64,000 nt of DNA from Bin87 sp965220265 (GTDB taxonomy: Bacteria; Chloroflexota; Dehalococcoidia; Lucifugimonadales; UBA3495): positions 1,798,001-1,862,000 of the forward strand of contig CBDCPM010000004.1 in the NCBI GenBank assembly GCA_965220265.1. The letters run 5' to 3'. The notes below the pieces were generated by a model, which saw only the letters and a list, made by a program, of their open reading frames with translations, was not told the origin of the DNA and made no database searches. Position 1 is the first letter of the stretch. The number at the start of each line of letters is the position of its first letter. Shown here one piece after another: positions 1 through 9,969 of this stretch. The translations under genes and the position numbers were made by a program.

Positions 1-1008
1 GAACTGGTCGAGCCGCTGGGGTTCGATTCGATCTGGGCAACCGAGCACTACGGTTCCGCATATTCCATGCAGCCCAACCCGTTGCAGTACCTGGCGTACT
101 GGGCGGGCCGCACCAGTCGGGTCGATGTGGGCACCGCGGTCATCGTCGCCCCGTGGTGGAATCCGGTCCGGCTGGCTTCTGAGCTCTCCATGCTTGACAT
201 TCTGCTGAAAGGCCGGCACCTGCACCTGGGGATCGGCCGTGGCATCGCGCCCCACGAGTACGCCTCCTTGGGCTATCCGATAGGAGAGTCGCACAAGTAT
301 TTCTACGATGTGATCAACGCCATCAAGGCCGCCGACGGCGCGGAGCGCTTCGAGTTCCAGGGCGAGGTCTACGACATCCCCTCGACCACCATCCGGCCGC
401 AGGCGCGCCACAAGGGTGAGCTGACCAAGGACATCAAGGTGGCGTTCACCACCGAGGCGTCCGCAAGAATGGCTGCCGAAAACGGTCTCGGGCAGATGTT
501 CGTCGCCGGCGACGATGTGGACGAGATGACCGACAAGGTGCGAAGGTTCAACCGGATCCGGAAAGAACTGGGCCTCCCGCCGGACCAGCCCACGACTTTG
601 CTGTGGATGTATTGCGCCGAGAGCACGGAGGAAGCCGAAGAAGGGTGGATCTACTTCCGCAACCAGCTCACGGCGGCCCAGCACCACTACTTCGAATGGA
701 ACAATCCGGGTTACGAAGGCATACATGGCTACGAGGAATACCTCCTGCGCCAGAACGCCGACGTGGGCACCGCGGATGCGAGCTACGCTGCTCGGCGCGC
801 AACGCAACCCATCGGTATGCCGGACGAGATCATCGAAAAGATCAGGACGCTGCAGCGGACCATCAGCCTCGAAAAGGTGGTGATCCACATGTTTTACGGT
901 GGGATGCCGAGGGACAAGGCCGAAAAGAGCCTGCGGCTGTTCGCCGACAAGGTCCTGCCGGCGGTGCAGGCCATGCCCACGCCAATCAATCCGGCATCGC
1001 TGGATTGA
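1..1008 (+). CDS. LLM-class flavin-dependent oxidoreductase, 5' partial
   Basis: The frame is open from base 1, so the N-terminus lies outside the window. It would be read as E-L-V-E-P-L-G-F-D-S-I-W before the first ATG at 67. The LGFDSIWATEH stretch is the early beta-strand/loop of the luciferase-like monooxygenase fold, and HLHLGIGRGIAPHEY is the conserved strand-4 region that packs near the flavin. The C-terminal part (IGMPDEIIEKI, then GGMPRDKAEKSLRLFADKVLPAV) is the usual end of the family. Such enzymes use FMNH2 or F420 to oxidise small organic substrates; the substrate cannot be told. The next gene starts 124 bp downstream on the same strand. The ATG at 67 is not the true start. Confidence 0.88.
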   Translation, partial: ELVEPLGFDSIWATEHYGSAYSMQPNPLQYLAYWAGRTSRVDVGTAVIVAPWWNPVRLASELSMLDILLKGRHLHLGIGRGIAPHEYASLGYPIGESHKYFYDVINAIKAADGAERFEFQGEVYDIPSTTIRPQARHKGELTKDIKVAFTTEASARMAAENGLGQMFVAGDDVDEMTDKVRRFNRIRKELGLPPDQPTTLLWMYCAESTEEAEEGWIYFRNQLTAAQHHYFEWNNPGYEGIHGYEEYLLRQNADVGTADASYAARRATQPIGMPDEIIEKIRTLQRTISLEKVVIHMFYGGMPRDKAEKSLRLFADKVLPAVQAMPTPINPASLD

Positions 1009-1132
1009 GCCCGCCTGTCGCGAAACCGAAGCCGGTAGCAGGGTGACGGGATCGCCTTATCGATACCCATGCAGTGATGAACAGGTCAGCAATAGGCTAC
1101 AGTGCCCCGATTACCACTCAGGAGACCACGTC

Positions 1133-2230
1133 ATGCCAAACAAGATTCGCCTGGGGTTTGTGGGAGCCAACGTCAGCTCCACCTGGGCATCCCAGTCACA
1201 CTTCCCGGCGCTGCTGGCCAGCCCGGATGTCGAGTTCACCGCGGTTTGCACCACCAGGCCCGAGAGCGCGGAAGAGGCGCGCCTGGCGTTCGGAGCGAAG
1301 CTCGCTTTCCACGATTTCCGCACAATGGTTGCTTCGCCGGAGATCGACGCGGTGGCCGTGGTCGTGCGGGTGCCATCTCACTATGAGCCAACGAAGGCCG
1401 CCATCGAAGCCGGGAAGCACGTCCTCACCGAGTGGCCGTTGGGCCGGACTACCGCCGAAGCCGAAGAACTAGCCGCCCTGGCTCGAGCCAAAGGGGTGCA
1501 GACAGCGGTCGGATTGCAATCTCGCGTCAGCCCCGCATTGCTATACGTCAAGGAACTGATCGACTCTGGTTACGTGGGAGAGGTGTTGTCCTGCCATGTC
1601 ACCACGATGCGAGACGGCCGGTTGGAACGCCATTCCAGCGGCACCTGGCAGCGCGATCCCAGCGCCGGCGCGAACTCCCTGACCATCGCCACCGGCCACG
1701 TTATTGACGCTCTGCGCTTCGTGTTGGGTGACTTCGCACGGGTGGCGTGCATGGTTTCGACCCAAATGCAGCAGTGGTACGAGACCGATACTGAGCGTTT
1801 TGTGGAGGTCACTTCCCCGGACAACGTGCGGGTATCCGGACAGTTGGAGCGCGGCGCTGCGGCGTCGGTCCATGTCGGAGCCGTTCCCTGGGCCGGCAGC
1901 GGTTTTCGAATGGAGATTTTCGGCCGGGAAGGGACGCTGATCACCACCGGCAGCGTCTCATCGCAACGGGGGGAGATGCTGCGCGTGCAGGGCGCAAAGG
2001 GAAGCCACGAACTGCAGGACCTGCCCCTACCCCAACATTTCGTGTACGTCCCGGACGACTTCCCCCGCGGCGATCCGTTCAACGTCGGGCAGTTGTATGC
2101 CCTGTTCGCTGAGGCGATCAGGACCGGGCAGAATCGCCTGCCCACATTCGATACCGCGGTTGACCTCCATCGCTTCCTGGACACGATCAAGCAGGCGTCC
2201 GATACAGGCCAGGAGCTGCCTGTTGGCTGA
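1133..2230 (+). CDS. Gfo/Idh/MocA family NAD(P)-dependent oxidoreductase
   Basis: The protein has 365 residues from the ATG at 1133, which follows an AGGAG ribosome site; a longer upstream reading frame exists but lacks family sequence. The N-terminus (KIRLGFVGANVSS...FPALLASPDVEFTAVC) is a Rossmann dinucleotide fold of the Gfo/Idh/MocA type. The EAGKHVLTEWPLG motif holds the E-K/W-P signature at the end of the nucleotide domain (K in most members, W here). The C-terminal half is the beta-sheet substrate domain. Members oxidise or reduce sugars, inositols and related polyols. It sits 124 bp after an LLM oxidoreductase on the same strand and may share a catabolic role with it, which is inference. 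Confidence 0.85.
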   Translation: MPNKIRLGFVGANVSSTWASQSHFPALLASPDVEFTAVCTTRPESAEEARLAFGAKLAFHDFRTMVASPEIDAVAVVVRVPSHYEPTKAAIEAGKHVLTEWPLGRTTAEAEELAALARAKGVQTAVGLQSRVSPALLYVKELIDSGYVGEVLSCHVTTMRDGRLERHSSGTWQRDPSAGANSLTIATGHVIDALRFVLGDFARVACMVSTQMQQWYETDTERFVEVTSPDNVRVSGQLERGAAASVHVGAVPWAGSGFRMEIFGREGTLITTGSVSSQRGEMLRVQGAKGSHELQDLPLPQHFVYVPDDFPRGDPFNVGQLYALFAEAIRTGQNRLPTFDTAVDLHRFLDTIKQASDTGQELPVG

Positions 2231-3239
2231 GGTGGCGAACTGGCAGTATAGCGGTTGCGGTTATGCTTTCCACATTCTGCCTTCTCTGACCGTTGAGCGG
2301 AGAAAGTGGGTGTCGGGGGTCGCATCAGCTACGATCGGATCTGCCGCCGAGACATCAGCGTGTCTGCTGTATGGCGCGGCGCACGTTGGTACGATGGGGG
2401 AAACGAGACGAACACGGGGTTCGTAGAAGATCGGCAGGCCGGTTTATGGCATTGCCACGTATGGTCTTTCCGCTGATGACGGCCGGCCATTAACTCAAGT
2501 GGAAGTTACTGCTGAAGCCAAGGCCAACGCCCACATGATCGCCGACGTCGAAATCGGTATCGTAAGCGGTGGGCAAGAAAAATCCCCGAGCGAATTGGGG
2601 ATCGATGGAACTAGTGGTGCTGAAGGGCGGAATCGAAGGTATCAGTATGTTAGCGTACTATACAACGCTGCAGTTTGAGATTTTCGACTCAAATGTGCAT
2701 GCGGCATGTGGATGAATACGGTCTTTTGCTGTGAATTTGTCCAGCAATTTTCACGCTGCTGGCTGCACGGCATTTGCAAAGGCGTCTGCCGCATCCTGTT
2801 GCCAACTTGCTGACCCGACGTCAGGCATTCAATGTGGCCTGGTGGTACACGGCGCCGGTGCCCGCTAGTTCAACTACGTGCAGCCTCGATGGAATTGGTA
2901 TCAAAGGCGGAGAATGAACAGCGCAGGCGTGTCCGGGGCAGGAACAATGGGCCGACCACGGCTCAGCACCGCAAGCCATGACGACTACGATCACGGGGAT
3001 CGCCAATAGACCAGAAATCGCGCTGTGGGCAAGTAAGCTCAGCCTATTTGACGATCCCATCTCCGGCTAAAGTGCCCTCGATCGACTGGCCAACGCCACC
3101 TAACAGATCGTCATCTAAGCCCCAATCCACCGAAAAGATGAGCCCGGCTGCGTATTGAAGGGATGAGAAAGTGCTCCCAGCTTCGGGGATAATGGTTTTT
3201 GAAACAGAAAACCGACCCGAAACGAGGAGCACCCAAAAG
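2231..3239. other. Gene-poor stretch with an IstB scrap
   Basis: No convincing gene is present in these ~1000 bases. A short plus-strand piece at about 3071-3120 reads ALDRLANAT-stop-QIVI-stop, which matches the C-terminal part of IS21-type IstB helper ATPases and is clearly dead. The last ~80 bases (from about 3165) are probably the left end of the following IS1380 element. Confidence 0.4.
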
Positions 3240-4564
3240 ATGCTACCACCTGAGCAGCCTGACCGCATCCACATCGCCTTCGACGACCACCGCCTGGTGG
3301 CCAATGCCGGACTGCTGCTTCCGGTCACGCTGGCCCATCACCTGGGAGTGGGGGAACTGGTGGACCGCCACGTCGACCTGGGCCGTGTCCCTGGCCGAGC
3401 CAACACTGGCGACAAGATGCTGACGTTGGTGGCGTCGGCGCTGGCCGGTGGCGACTGCATTGACGACGCCGATGTGTTGCGCACCGGCGGTACGGCGCGG
3501 GTGCTGGGCTGCGTGGTCAAGGCGCCGTCCACCCTGGGGACCTTCTTGCGCAGCTTCCGGTGGGGGCATGTGCGCCAGCTGGATCGGGTGAGTCGGGAGT
3601 TGCTGGCCTGGGCTTGGGCCGCCGGTGGGGGACCCGGCGACGGGCCGTTGACCATGGACCTGGACTCCACCGTCTGCGAGACCTATGGACTGGCGAAGGA
3701 AGGAGCCGGTCGCCACAACTACACCGGCCAGCGGGGCTATCACCCGCTCCTCGCCGTCGCCGCGGGCACCGGCGACGTGCTGATGGCGCGGCTGCGCCAG
3801 GGACGGGCCAACACGGCGCGAGGCGCGGCTCACTTCTTGCGCGAGACGGTGGGCCGGGTGCGCTACGCCGGTGCCACCGGACCACTCACGGTGCGTGCTG
3901 ACAGCGGCTTCTACACCCACGCCCTGGTCGCCGTCTGCCGCCAGATGGATGTCCGCTACTCAATCACCGTGCGACAGCACGCCCAGTTGCGCCACCTCAT
4001 TGAAGCCATACCCGAGAAGAATTGGACGCCCATCCCCTACTGGATGGAGGGCGCCGCTGACGTGGCCGAGGCTGAATACACTCCCTTCCGCAGTGAGCCC
4101 GACGCCGCAACCGTGCGCCTCATCGTCCGGAGGGTGAAACCCACGCCCGGCTCCCAACTGGCGCTGTTCCCAACTACAGCTATCACGCCTGCATCACCGA
4201 TCGGGAGGGAGACACCCTGTAACTGGAGGCCGACCATCGCCGCCACGCCGAAATCGAGAACACCATCCGCGACCTGAAGTACGGCGTGGGGCTCAACCAT
4301 CTCCCCTCGGGGCGTTTCCCGGCCAACGCCGCCTGGCTGGCCGTCCAAGTCATCGCCCACAACCTAGCCCGCTGGACCTCGCGCCTCGGCCTGAGCGAGC
4401 CGGTGATAACTACCAAGACCCTGCGCAGACGCTTCTTCTCTCTGGCCGGTCGGCTCACCCGCACCGCCCGTCGCCTCACCCTGCATCTTCCCCAGGGCTG
4501 GCCCTGGCAAAACCACTTCGCTGGTGCTCTGGCCCGATTGTGCGCCCTGCCACTCCCTTCCTGA
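3240..4564 (+). pseudogene. IS1380-family transposase, frameshifted
   Basis: From the ATG at 3240 the frame reads a typical IS1380 DDE transposase: LTMDLDSTVCETYG carries the first catalytic Asp, and TVRADSGFYTHALV the second (both family-typical). Near 4160 the frame is lost. The conserved tail (AEIENTIRDLKYGVGLNHLPSGRFPANAAW) continues in another frame, preceded there by an in-frame TAA at about 4219. The element therefore has at least one indel and one nonsense change and should be inactive. A second, shorter remnant of the same family lies at 45063-45470 on the other strand. The right end probably reaches the segment near 4810 that is repeated inverted near 44950. Confidence 0.85.
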
Positions 4565-4877
4565 CACTGCCGGCGTCTGTACCCAAGACTACCCGACTGC
4601 CTGACAGACCCGCATCAGGCCGGGCCTCGCGTATCTTCGCCTGCCATACACCCTGGTGATCTCGCCCTCCGCCAGCACTTCGAACCGTCAACATACCCCT
4701 GGCGTAGCTGTCTCGACCCGCACCCGCCCGGATATGGTGGGGTCAAAGCCCTGCAGCCCATCACCCTCGCTTCTCATCACCAGACTGACCGGCCCGTACG
4801 CGCCCCTTCGGTGGATTCGGGCTAAGGCATCAGCTATCGAGAACGATTATGGCCGCACCGCGCGGTGCTGGGCACCT
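4565..4877. other. IS1380 right flank, no gene
   Basis: This stretch follows the IS1380 transposase. GGTGGATTCGGGCTAAG (4810-4826) recurs as CTTAGCCCGAATCCACC near 44950 beside the other IS1380 remnant, so it probably marks the element's right end. I see no gene here. Confidence 0.35.
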
Positions 4878-5055
4878 ACTGATGCGTGAATGGTTATCTA
4901 AACCCGGCTTCCTTCCTTCCCTCCGGTACCACTGGATTCCCCCTTGCGCGAGAATTGCGGATTGCCTTGCCGAGGCCACGTATGAGCATGAAAATCGGCT
5001 ATTTTTAACGGTAATGACGGAAGGGATTAGTTTAGGTGTCCGCTCACGCATCAGT
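4878..5055. mobile_element. 178-bp MITE with 26-bp inverted repeats, TA target
   Basis: The left end starts ACTGATGCGTGA and the right end finishes TCACGCATCAGT, a perfect 12-bp inverted repeat. Similarity extends to 26 bp (21 of 26 match), ending TAAAC and GTTTA. If the repeats are taken from CTGATG, both sides are flanked by TA, the target of IS630/Tc1-mariner transposases. The interior carries no gene. No autonomous partner with these ends is visible in the window. Confidence 0.6.
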
Positions 5056-5460
5056 AATTGGGTGATTGGCCTGCCAACTACAACCCGATATTTGTCAAAA
5101 CACTGTGCTCCCTCGGTGGGGCAATGACTTTGCAATTTGACACGTGGTACAGTCCGTTACTCTCAAGCAACCACACCACCCGCACGGGTTCCCGCTCGCA
5201 TTGCTCACCTTTGCGATGCTCCCGCAGACGGCGCAGCGTCCGGCACTACTCGGGCGACTCCCATCTCTGCAGATGCGCTGCCTGATCCAGGGCTGCCCGT
5301 CTTCCTCTCCAGTATCGGTAGGTGGCGGAGGGTCGAAGACGAAATCATCGTTCTGATATGAGTTGGGTGTCTTGGGGTGACCTCGGCGCCACAACTAACG
5401 GCCGCCTCGTCCACGCAGCCCTGCACCGGCACCCCCGGTGCCAAAAGCCACCGGCGCTGA
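5056..5460. other. Unassigned stretch
   Basis: About 400 bases with only short overlapping frames on both strands; none shows a recognisable domain. A minus-strand frame contains a few CxxC-like pairs, but there is no ribosome site or homology I recognise. It lies between the MITE and the end of a broken LLM gene. Confidence 0.3.
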
Positions 5461-5547
5461 TCAGAGGGCTGGTATCACCTCGTCACACAACAGCGCCAGC
5501 GCTTCGTCCACGTCCGGGCCCAGCTCGGAGAACATCAGCTGTCCTAA

Positions 5548-6440
5548 GAGGGTGTCTAAAAATGGGGAAGGCGGGCCAGTCTGCGCAGGGTGAGGCCGGT
5601 CATTGCGATGTAAATCCAGGTTTCGGTGGTTTCACACAATGCTTCGTAGTCCTTGCTCAACCGCCGTTGCAGGTTCAGCCAGCCGAAGGTGCGCTCCACG
5701 ACCCACCGCCGGGGCAGCACCTGAAAGGTATGCTGCTGTGCTGGGCGCCGCACCAACTCCAGGGTCCAGCCGCCCACCGTCCTGGCCCACTCTACCAATT
5801 TGCCGCCGTAGGCCCCATCGCCCAGATCAGCTGTAGTCGAGGGAACCGCCCCAGCAGTCGGGCCAGCACCAACCGGGCGCCGTCCCGGTCCTGAATGTCG
5901 GCGGGATGCACTGCCACCGCCAGCGGCAGCCCCAGGGTATCCACCACGATGTGGCGCTTGCGGCCCTTCACCTTCTTGCCGGCGTCGTAGCCTCTGGGCC
6001 CCCTTTTTCCGTGGTCTTCACCGACTGACTGTCGATGATGGCTGGTTATCGATGATGGCCGCGCTGGGACTGGCCTGGCGACCCTGAGCCTGGCGCAGCT
6101 CGGCGTTCAGGACGCCATGTACCCGTTGCCAGGTGCCATCACGACGCCAGGTCCGGAAGTAGTGGAAGACAATGCGCCACGGCGGCAGGTCGTGGGGCAG
6201 CATCCGCCAGGAGCACCCAGTGCGCAGCACGTAGCGGATGGCGTTGACGATCTCCCGCCGGGGGTAGGTGATGGGTCGGCCGCCCGGTTTGGGCGGTGGC
6301 AACAAGGGCTCGAGCAGTTGCCATTCTCGGTCGCTGAGGTCGCTGGGATACGCTGGTCGTTTCATACCCCTAAGTTACGACCAACGCCTTTATCATGCCT
6401 CTGTATCTCTACCCCAATTTCAACCTTTTTAGACGCCCTC
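5548..6440 (-). mobile_element. IS5-family (IS427-like) element, decayed copy
   Basis: Ends are GAGGGTGTCTAAAAA (5548) and TTTTTAGACGCCCTC (to 6440), one mismatch apart, flanked by TAA on both sides (5545-5547, 6441-6443). A 3-bp TNA duplication fits the IS427 group of IS5. The element is 893 bp and interrupts an LLM oxidoreductase gene. A related copy with TTA duplications lies at 61992-62869. Confidence 0.85.
5556..6365 (-). pseudogene. IS5-family transposase, frameshifted
   Basis: The N-terminal part (6365 downward) reads MKRPAYPSDLSDREWQLLEP..., the usual IS5/IS427 orfA start with SYRTL-like basic region RYVLRTGCSWRMLPHDLP. Compared with the copy at 62000-62793, a short duplication around 6030-6050 (CGATGATGG repeated) spoils the SAAIIDSQSVKTTEKGG segment, and one base is missing near 5806 in the QLIWADGAYGGK segment that holds the second catalytic Asp. 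The C-terminal part (WVVERTFGWLNLQRRLSKDYE) survives in frame from 5798. It should not encode active enzyme. Confidence 0.85.
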
Positions 6441-6780
6441 TAAGCCCTGCTCCCGGGCCGTGTCCCGCACCTTGAGCATCCGTTCTAGGCAGTCCTCCGG
6501 CGTACCGGCGATGAAGATAGCGTCAATCATGGAGTCGGTAACCAGGTTGTCGAACTCTTGCTCCGTTGCGCCGTTCCGGTCTACCTGGTGCAACCGCTCG
6601 ATCTCCGGCAGGCCCACGCCCAGCCGCTCAATCTCCTCCGGGGTTTAGCCTTGCCGGAACATATTCATGACCCGACGGCCCGCGCTTTCCTTGACGAACT
6701 CCCTGGCTGCCGCTGTGTTGCGAGACAAGGATATCTTGATCTCTGCCACCTTGCCTGGACTATGGACTAACCGAAACCTG

Positions 6781-8193
6781 TCACGCGGCCGCGGACTTTG
6801 ATCCGTGGGGCAGGTCCGAAGGTTGGGCATCGGGCATGGGCACCAGTTGGTAGCCCAGTTGGGCTGCCCGACGCTTGGCCGCGCGCAAGGCCCGCTGCTG
6901 ATATTGACTCTCGGAATATTCGGCGCCAGCATCCACGTATTCCTGGCCGTACCGCAGCATGGTGTAGATGAGCCTGGCCAGCTTGTGGGCGGTGGCGGTG
7001 ATTGCCTTGGGCGCTCCCAGGTGGGCTTTCTTCCGGCGCAGGAAGGCGCCCAGGGCGCTGTCGGAGCGGTGCAGCGCGTTGGCGGCCAGACGCAATGCCG
7101 CCGCGGCCCGGTTGGCGCTGGCCTTGGTCTTTGAGCTCATGACCCAGCCGCCGGTGATGCGGTTGTGGGGGCTCAGCCCCATCCAGGACGCGAAATGCTT
7201 GGCGCTGGGCCATTTGGTCATGTCGGTGCCGACTTCGCTGATCACCTTCAACGCCGTGAAGCCGTCCACGCCGTCGATACAGGTTAGGTCCACCCCAGTC
7301 ATCCGGTACAGATGGCTCTGGACGTCGAAGCGGGGCGCGTTCTTCTGGTTGCGCTTTTTGCCATTGGGAGCGGGAGGTTCGCCGTCGCTGCGGTCTTCGA
7401 ACCGCTCCAGCTGGGCTTCAATCTCCCGGTCGCACTCGGCAATCCTGCCCTGGTACGCCCGGTACAACTCCAGGGCCTGGGTCAGCTCGAAGATGTGCTC
7501 CTCCCGCCAGTGCCCCTGCAGCGACCTGGCGATGGTCGCCGCGTCGGCCTTGATCCTGGGATCGCGCAGTTGCGCCAGCTTCCCAGGGTCCCGCTCGCCG
7601 CCCACGATGTCCATGCCGGTCTTGCCGGTGATGTCTCTGATCACATGCTGGAGCTTCACGTTCATCTGGGTTAGCGCCTTCTGCATGTGCTGGATATGCT
7701 GGGAAGCGTACTGCACCAGCATGGCCCGCTGCCGCAGGTAACTGCGCAGGCGCCGTATGTCCGCCTCGGGACGGAACGCTCCGGAGAGCAGGCCGTAGGT
7801 ATGCAACTGCTGCAGCCACTGGCAGTCCACCACGTCGGTCTTGCGGCCAGGCACGTTCTTGATGCGTCTGGGGTCCACCAGCATCACCTGAAACCCCCGT
7901 TCTTCCAGCACCCCAAACAGGGGTATCCAGTACACGCCGGTGGACTCCATGACCACGGTCGCCACGCCGCACTCCACCAGCCAGTCCGCCAGGCGATAGA
8001 GGTCCGCCGTGAAGGCCTCAAACTCTCGCACCGGCGGCTCCGCGCGGTCCGCAGGCACCGCCACGAAATGGCTGGTGGCGCCCACGTCGATGCCCGCCGC
8101 GTTCAGGTTCACCTGGGACAGTTCTGCCGGCAGACGCTCCCGCCCCGGTGTGGCCTTTGCCACTGGTTTCACGCTCCTCTGACTTGTCGTCAT
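6781..8193 (-). CDS. IS110-family transposase (DEDD recombinase), intact
   Basis: The 470-residue frame is complete. The N-terminal RuvC-like DEDD domain starts at NAAGIDVGATSHFVAV (first Asp); ATVVMESTGVYWIPLF supplies the Glu, and GRKTDVVDCQWLQ the paired Asp residues. The C-terminal transposase-20 domain (TCIDGVDGFTALKVISEVG...FASWMGLSPHN) contains the conserved serine region near ASWMG. IS110 transposases act with a bridge RNA made from a non-coding end of the element. About 250 non-coding bases precede the start. It is one of only two largely intact transposases here. Its downstream end abuts a truncated LLM gene. Confidence 0.93.
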   Translation of the reverse strand: MTTSQRSVKPVAKATPGRERLPAELSQVNLNAAGIDVGATSHFVAVPADRAEPPVREFEAFTADLYRLADWLVECGVATVVMESTGVYWIPLFGVLEERGFQVMLVDPRRIKNVPGRKTDVVDCQWLQQLHTYGLLSGAFRPEADIRRLRSYLRQRAMLVQYASQHIQHMQKALTQMNVKLQHVIRDITGKTGMDIVGGERDPGKLAQLRDPRIKADAATIARSLQGHWREEHIFELTQALELYRAYQGRIAECDREIEAQLERFEDRSDGEPPAPNGKKRNQKNAPRFDVQSHLYRMTGVDLTCIDGVDGFTALKVISEVGTDMTKWPSAKHFASWMGLSPHNRITGGWVMSSKTKASANRAAAALRLAANALHRSDSALGAFLRRKKAHLGAPKAITATAHKLARLIYTMLRYGQEYVDAGAEYSESQYQQRALRAAKRRAAQLGYQLVPMPDAQPSDLPHGSKSAAA

Positions 8194-8450
8194 CGTACCC
8201 CCTCCAGCATCGCAGCGTAAGCGCGTCGCCGGAGGGAGCCACGGACTGTAGCCATTCTCCCCAACGGGATCGCCCTGCTTGGGGCGTCACCAATGATGCC
8301 GCCGTAGGACTCCCGGACCATGCTTTACGCCGGGCAACGAGCGCCAATGTCCTCTCGGTCTTGGTCCGGACGACGCGCCCCGCCAACAGCCTACGCGTGC
8401 GTCCCCACCTCGTCAGTTAGTCTCCTCTGTACGGCCCGAACCCGGGCATA
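8194..8450 (-). ncRNA. Candidate IS110 bridge-RNA region
   Basis: This ~250-base non-coding stretch lies directly upstream of the IS110 transposase start, where the IS110 group encodes its bridge RNA (established for IS621 relatives). Short complementary blocks are visible, for example CCCAA...TTGGG around 8258-8282 and GGTCCGGA/TCCGGACC-type words around 8318-8372. No structure was computed and the exact element end was not found, so this is a positional inference. Confidence 0.35.
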
Positions 8451-8531
8451 ATGTTGCTTTACGCAAAATTTAGCAAAAAGTATAAAGGCAGCGTAAGCTG
8501 GCCTGACCCATATCTCACTAAAGGCCCAGCC

Positions 8532-9906
8532 ATGCTCACCCTGCCCGATGCCATTGTATCCCTGCTCCTTCCCTTCGCAACGCTGTTTACCAACCCAACC
8601 TGGCGGAAAGCCCAGGTGCTGCTGGTGGGCGCGATCCTGACCCCGGGTCAGCGCACCGTGGCGACGGCCCTGCGGGTCATGGGACTGAGCGACGACCAGA
8701 ACTACGCCCGCTACCATGAGGTGCTCAATCGGGCGGTGTGGTCTTCCCGTGCGGTAGCCCGCGTCCTGCTGGTGCTGCTGCTCCAGCACCTGGACCGCGG
8801 CGACGGCCCGTTGATCTTCGGCATACGAGCCTTTTACCAATCGCGAAACCCTGGAACGGCGTCGCGGTCCTCAGATCAAAGGTCGGGGCATCTACCGGGA
8901 CGCGGTGCGTTCCAGCCGCCAGCTACGTGGTCAAGGCCAGCGGTCTGCGCTGGATTTCTCTGATGTGGCTGGGCCTGGTGCCCTGGGCCGGGCGGCATCT
9001 GGCCTTGCCGGTGCTCACGGTGCTGTCGCCATCGACGCGGTACTACCAACAGCGAGGACGCCGCCACAAGAAGCTCACCGACTGGGCGCGGCAGATGGTC
9101 ATGCAACTGCGCCGCTGGCTGCCCCAGCGGACGCTGGTGCTGGTGGGCGACAACAGCTACACCTGCTGGACCTGCTCCACTGCTGCCAGTCCCTCCGTGA
9201 ACCGGTAACCCTCATCGCCAGACTGCGCCTGGACGCCGCCCTCTATGCGCCAGCGCTGCCGCGTCAACCGGGTCAGCAGGGCCGCCCCCCGCTGAAAGGC
9301 GCGCGGCGGCCTCCGTTGAAGGCCCTCCTCGACCTGCCCCAGGTAACTTGGGCCAGCGCCGTGGTAGCCTGGTACGACGGAACCACCCGCACGGTGGAAC
9401 TCACGTCGCAAACGGCGGTGTGGTACCGCTCGGGCAAGCCTCCCGTCCTCATCCGCTGGGTGATGATCCGCGACCCCCAGGGTGCCTTCGCCACCCAGGC
9501 CTTGCTGTGCACCGACCCGTCGGCGGACCCGACCCAGGTCCTGGAATGGTTTGTGCTGCGCTGGCAACTGGAAGTTACTTTTCAGGAGGTGCGACCTACC
9601 TGGGCGTGGAGACCCAGCGCCAGTGGTCCGATCTGGCCATCGCCCGCACCACGCCCGTCCTGCTGGGGATCTTTTCCTGGGCGACCCTGGCCGCCCACGC
9701 GTTGCAAACAGGGCACCCCATGACCCAGCGTAGGGCCGCCGGTATGACAAGCCGTCCCCGACCTTCGTGGACGCCGTTGCCCTGGGGCGACGCCAACTGT
9801 GGCTGGCGTCGGAGGGTTTTTCAACGTCGGTCGTTGACCCCGATATTCAGGAACTCCCCGTCGCTCTGTAACATCGACTTGTAGATTCCCTCGCCTACGC
9901 CGCTTG
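8532..9906 (+). pseudogene. IS4-like DDE transposase, multiply frameshifted
   Basis: The start MLTLPDAIVSLLLPFATLF follows the left end. The frame is lost at 8826-8843, where an 18-nt block (CGAGCC...CCAATCG) lies at the codon expected for the first catalytic Asp (family motif GID-D/E-T-L-E-R-R-R-G). The product then continues in another frame (WISLMWLGLVPWAGRHLALP, HKKLTDWARQMVMQLRRWLP) and shifts again near 9165 and near 9595. The C-terminal part carries EWFVLRWQLEVTFQEVR with the catalytic Glu. Its sister copy at 59153-60531 has the same 18-nt block at the same codon. Confidence 0.85.
8826..8843 (+). repeat. Short recurrent insert, occurrence 1
   Basis: The 18-nt sequence CGAGCCTTTTACCAATCG sits inside the IS4-like transposase at the first catalytic Asp codon. 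Near-identical blocks occur at 56663-56680, 60220-60237 and 63756-63773 in transposases of three different families. Confidence 0.6.
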
Positions 9907-9969
9907 AAATGCGTAAAGCCCAGCTTATGAGATTGATAATACGTTTCAAGACGCCACTATTACATAGAT

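Larger units (their letters stand above)
5461..6779 (-). pseudogene. LLM-class oxidoreductase remnant interrupted by IS5
   Basis: Reading on the minus strand, 6779-6441 gives GKVAEIKISLSRNTAAAREF, then PEIERLHQVDRNGATEQEF and GTPEDCLERMLKVRD, the C-terminal half of an LLM oxidoreductase. When the IS5 element (5548-6440) and one TAA/TTA target copy are removed, the frame continues exactly into GQLMFSELGPDVDEALALL and the stop at 5461. The gene also has an in-frame TAA at 6645-6647, so it was damaged independently of the insertion. Its N-terminal half is missing, cut off where the IS110 element begins near 6780. This is the fourth LLM gene in the window. Confidence 0.75.
8494..9927 (+). mobile_element. 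IS4-like element, copy 1 (dead)
   Basis: The left end TAAGCTGGCC (8494) and right end CCCAGCTTA (to 9927) form short imperfect inverted repeats. The same ends bound the related copy at about 59137-60570. The element is ~1.43 kb and holds one broken DDE transposase gene. Confidence 0.6.

Noticed and set aside
2821..3060. Minus-strand frame with a hydrophobic segment
   Set aside because: No ribosome site or homology, within a stretch of dead IS sequence.
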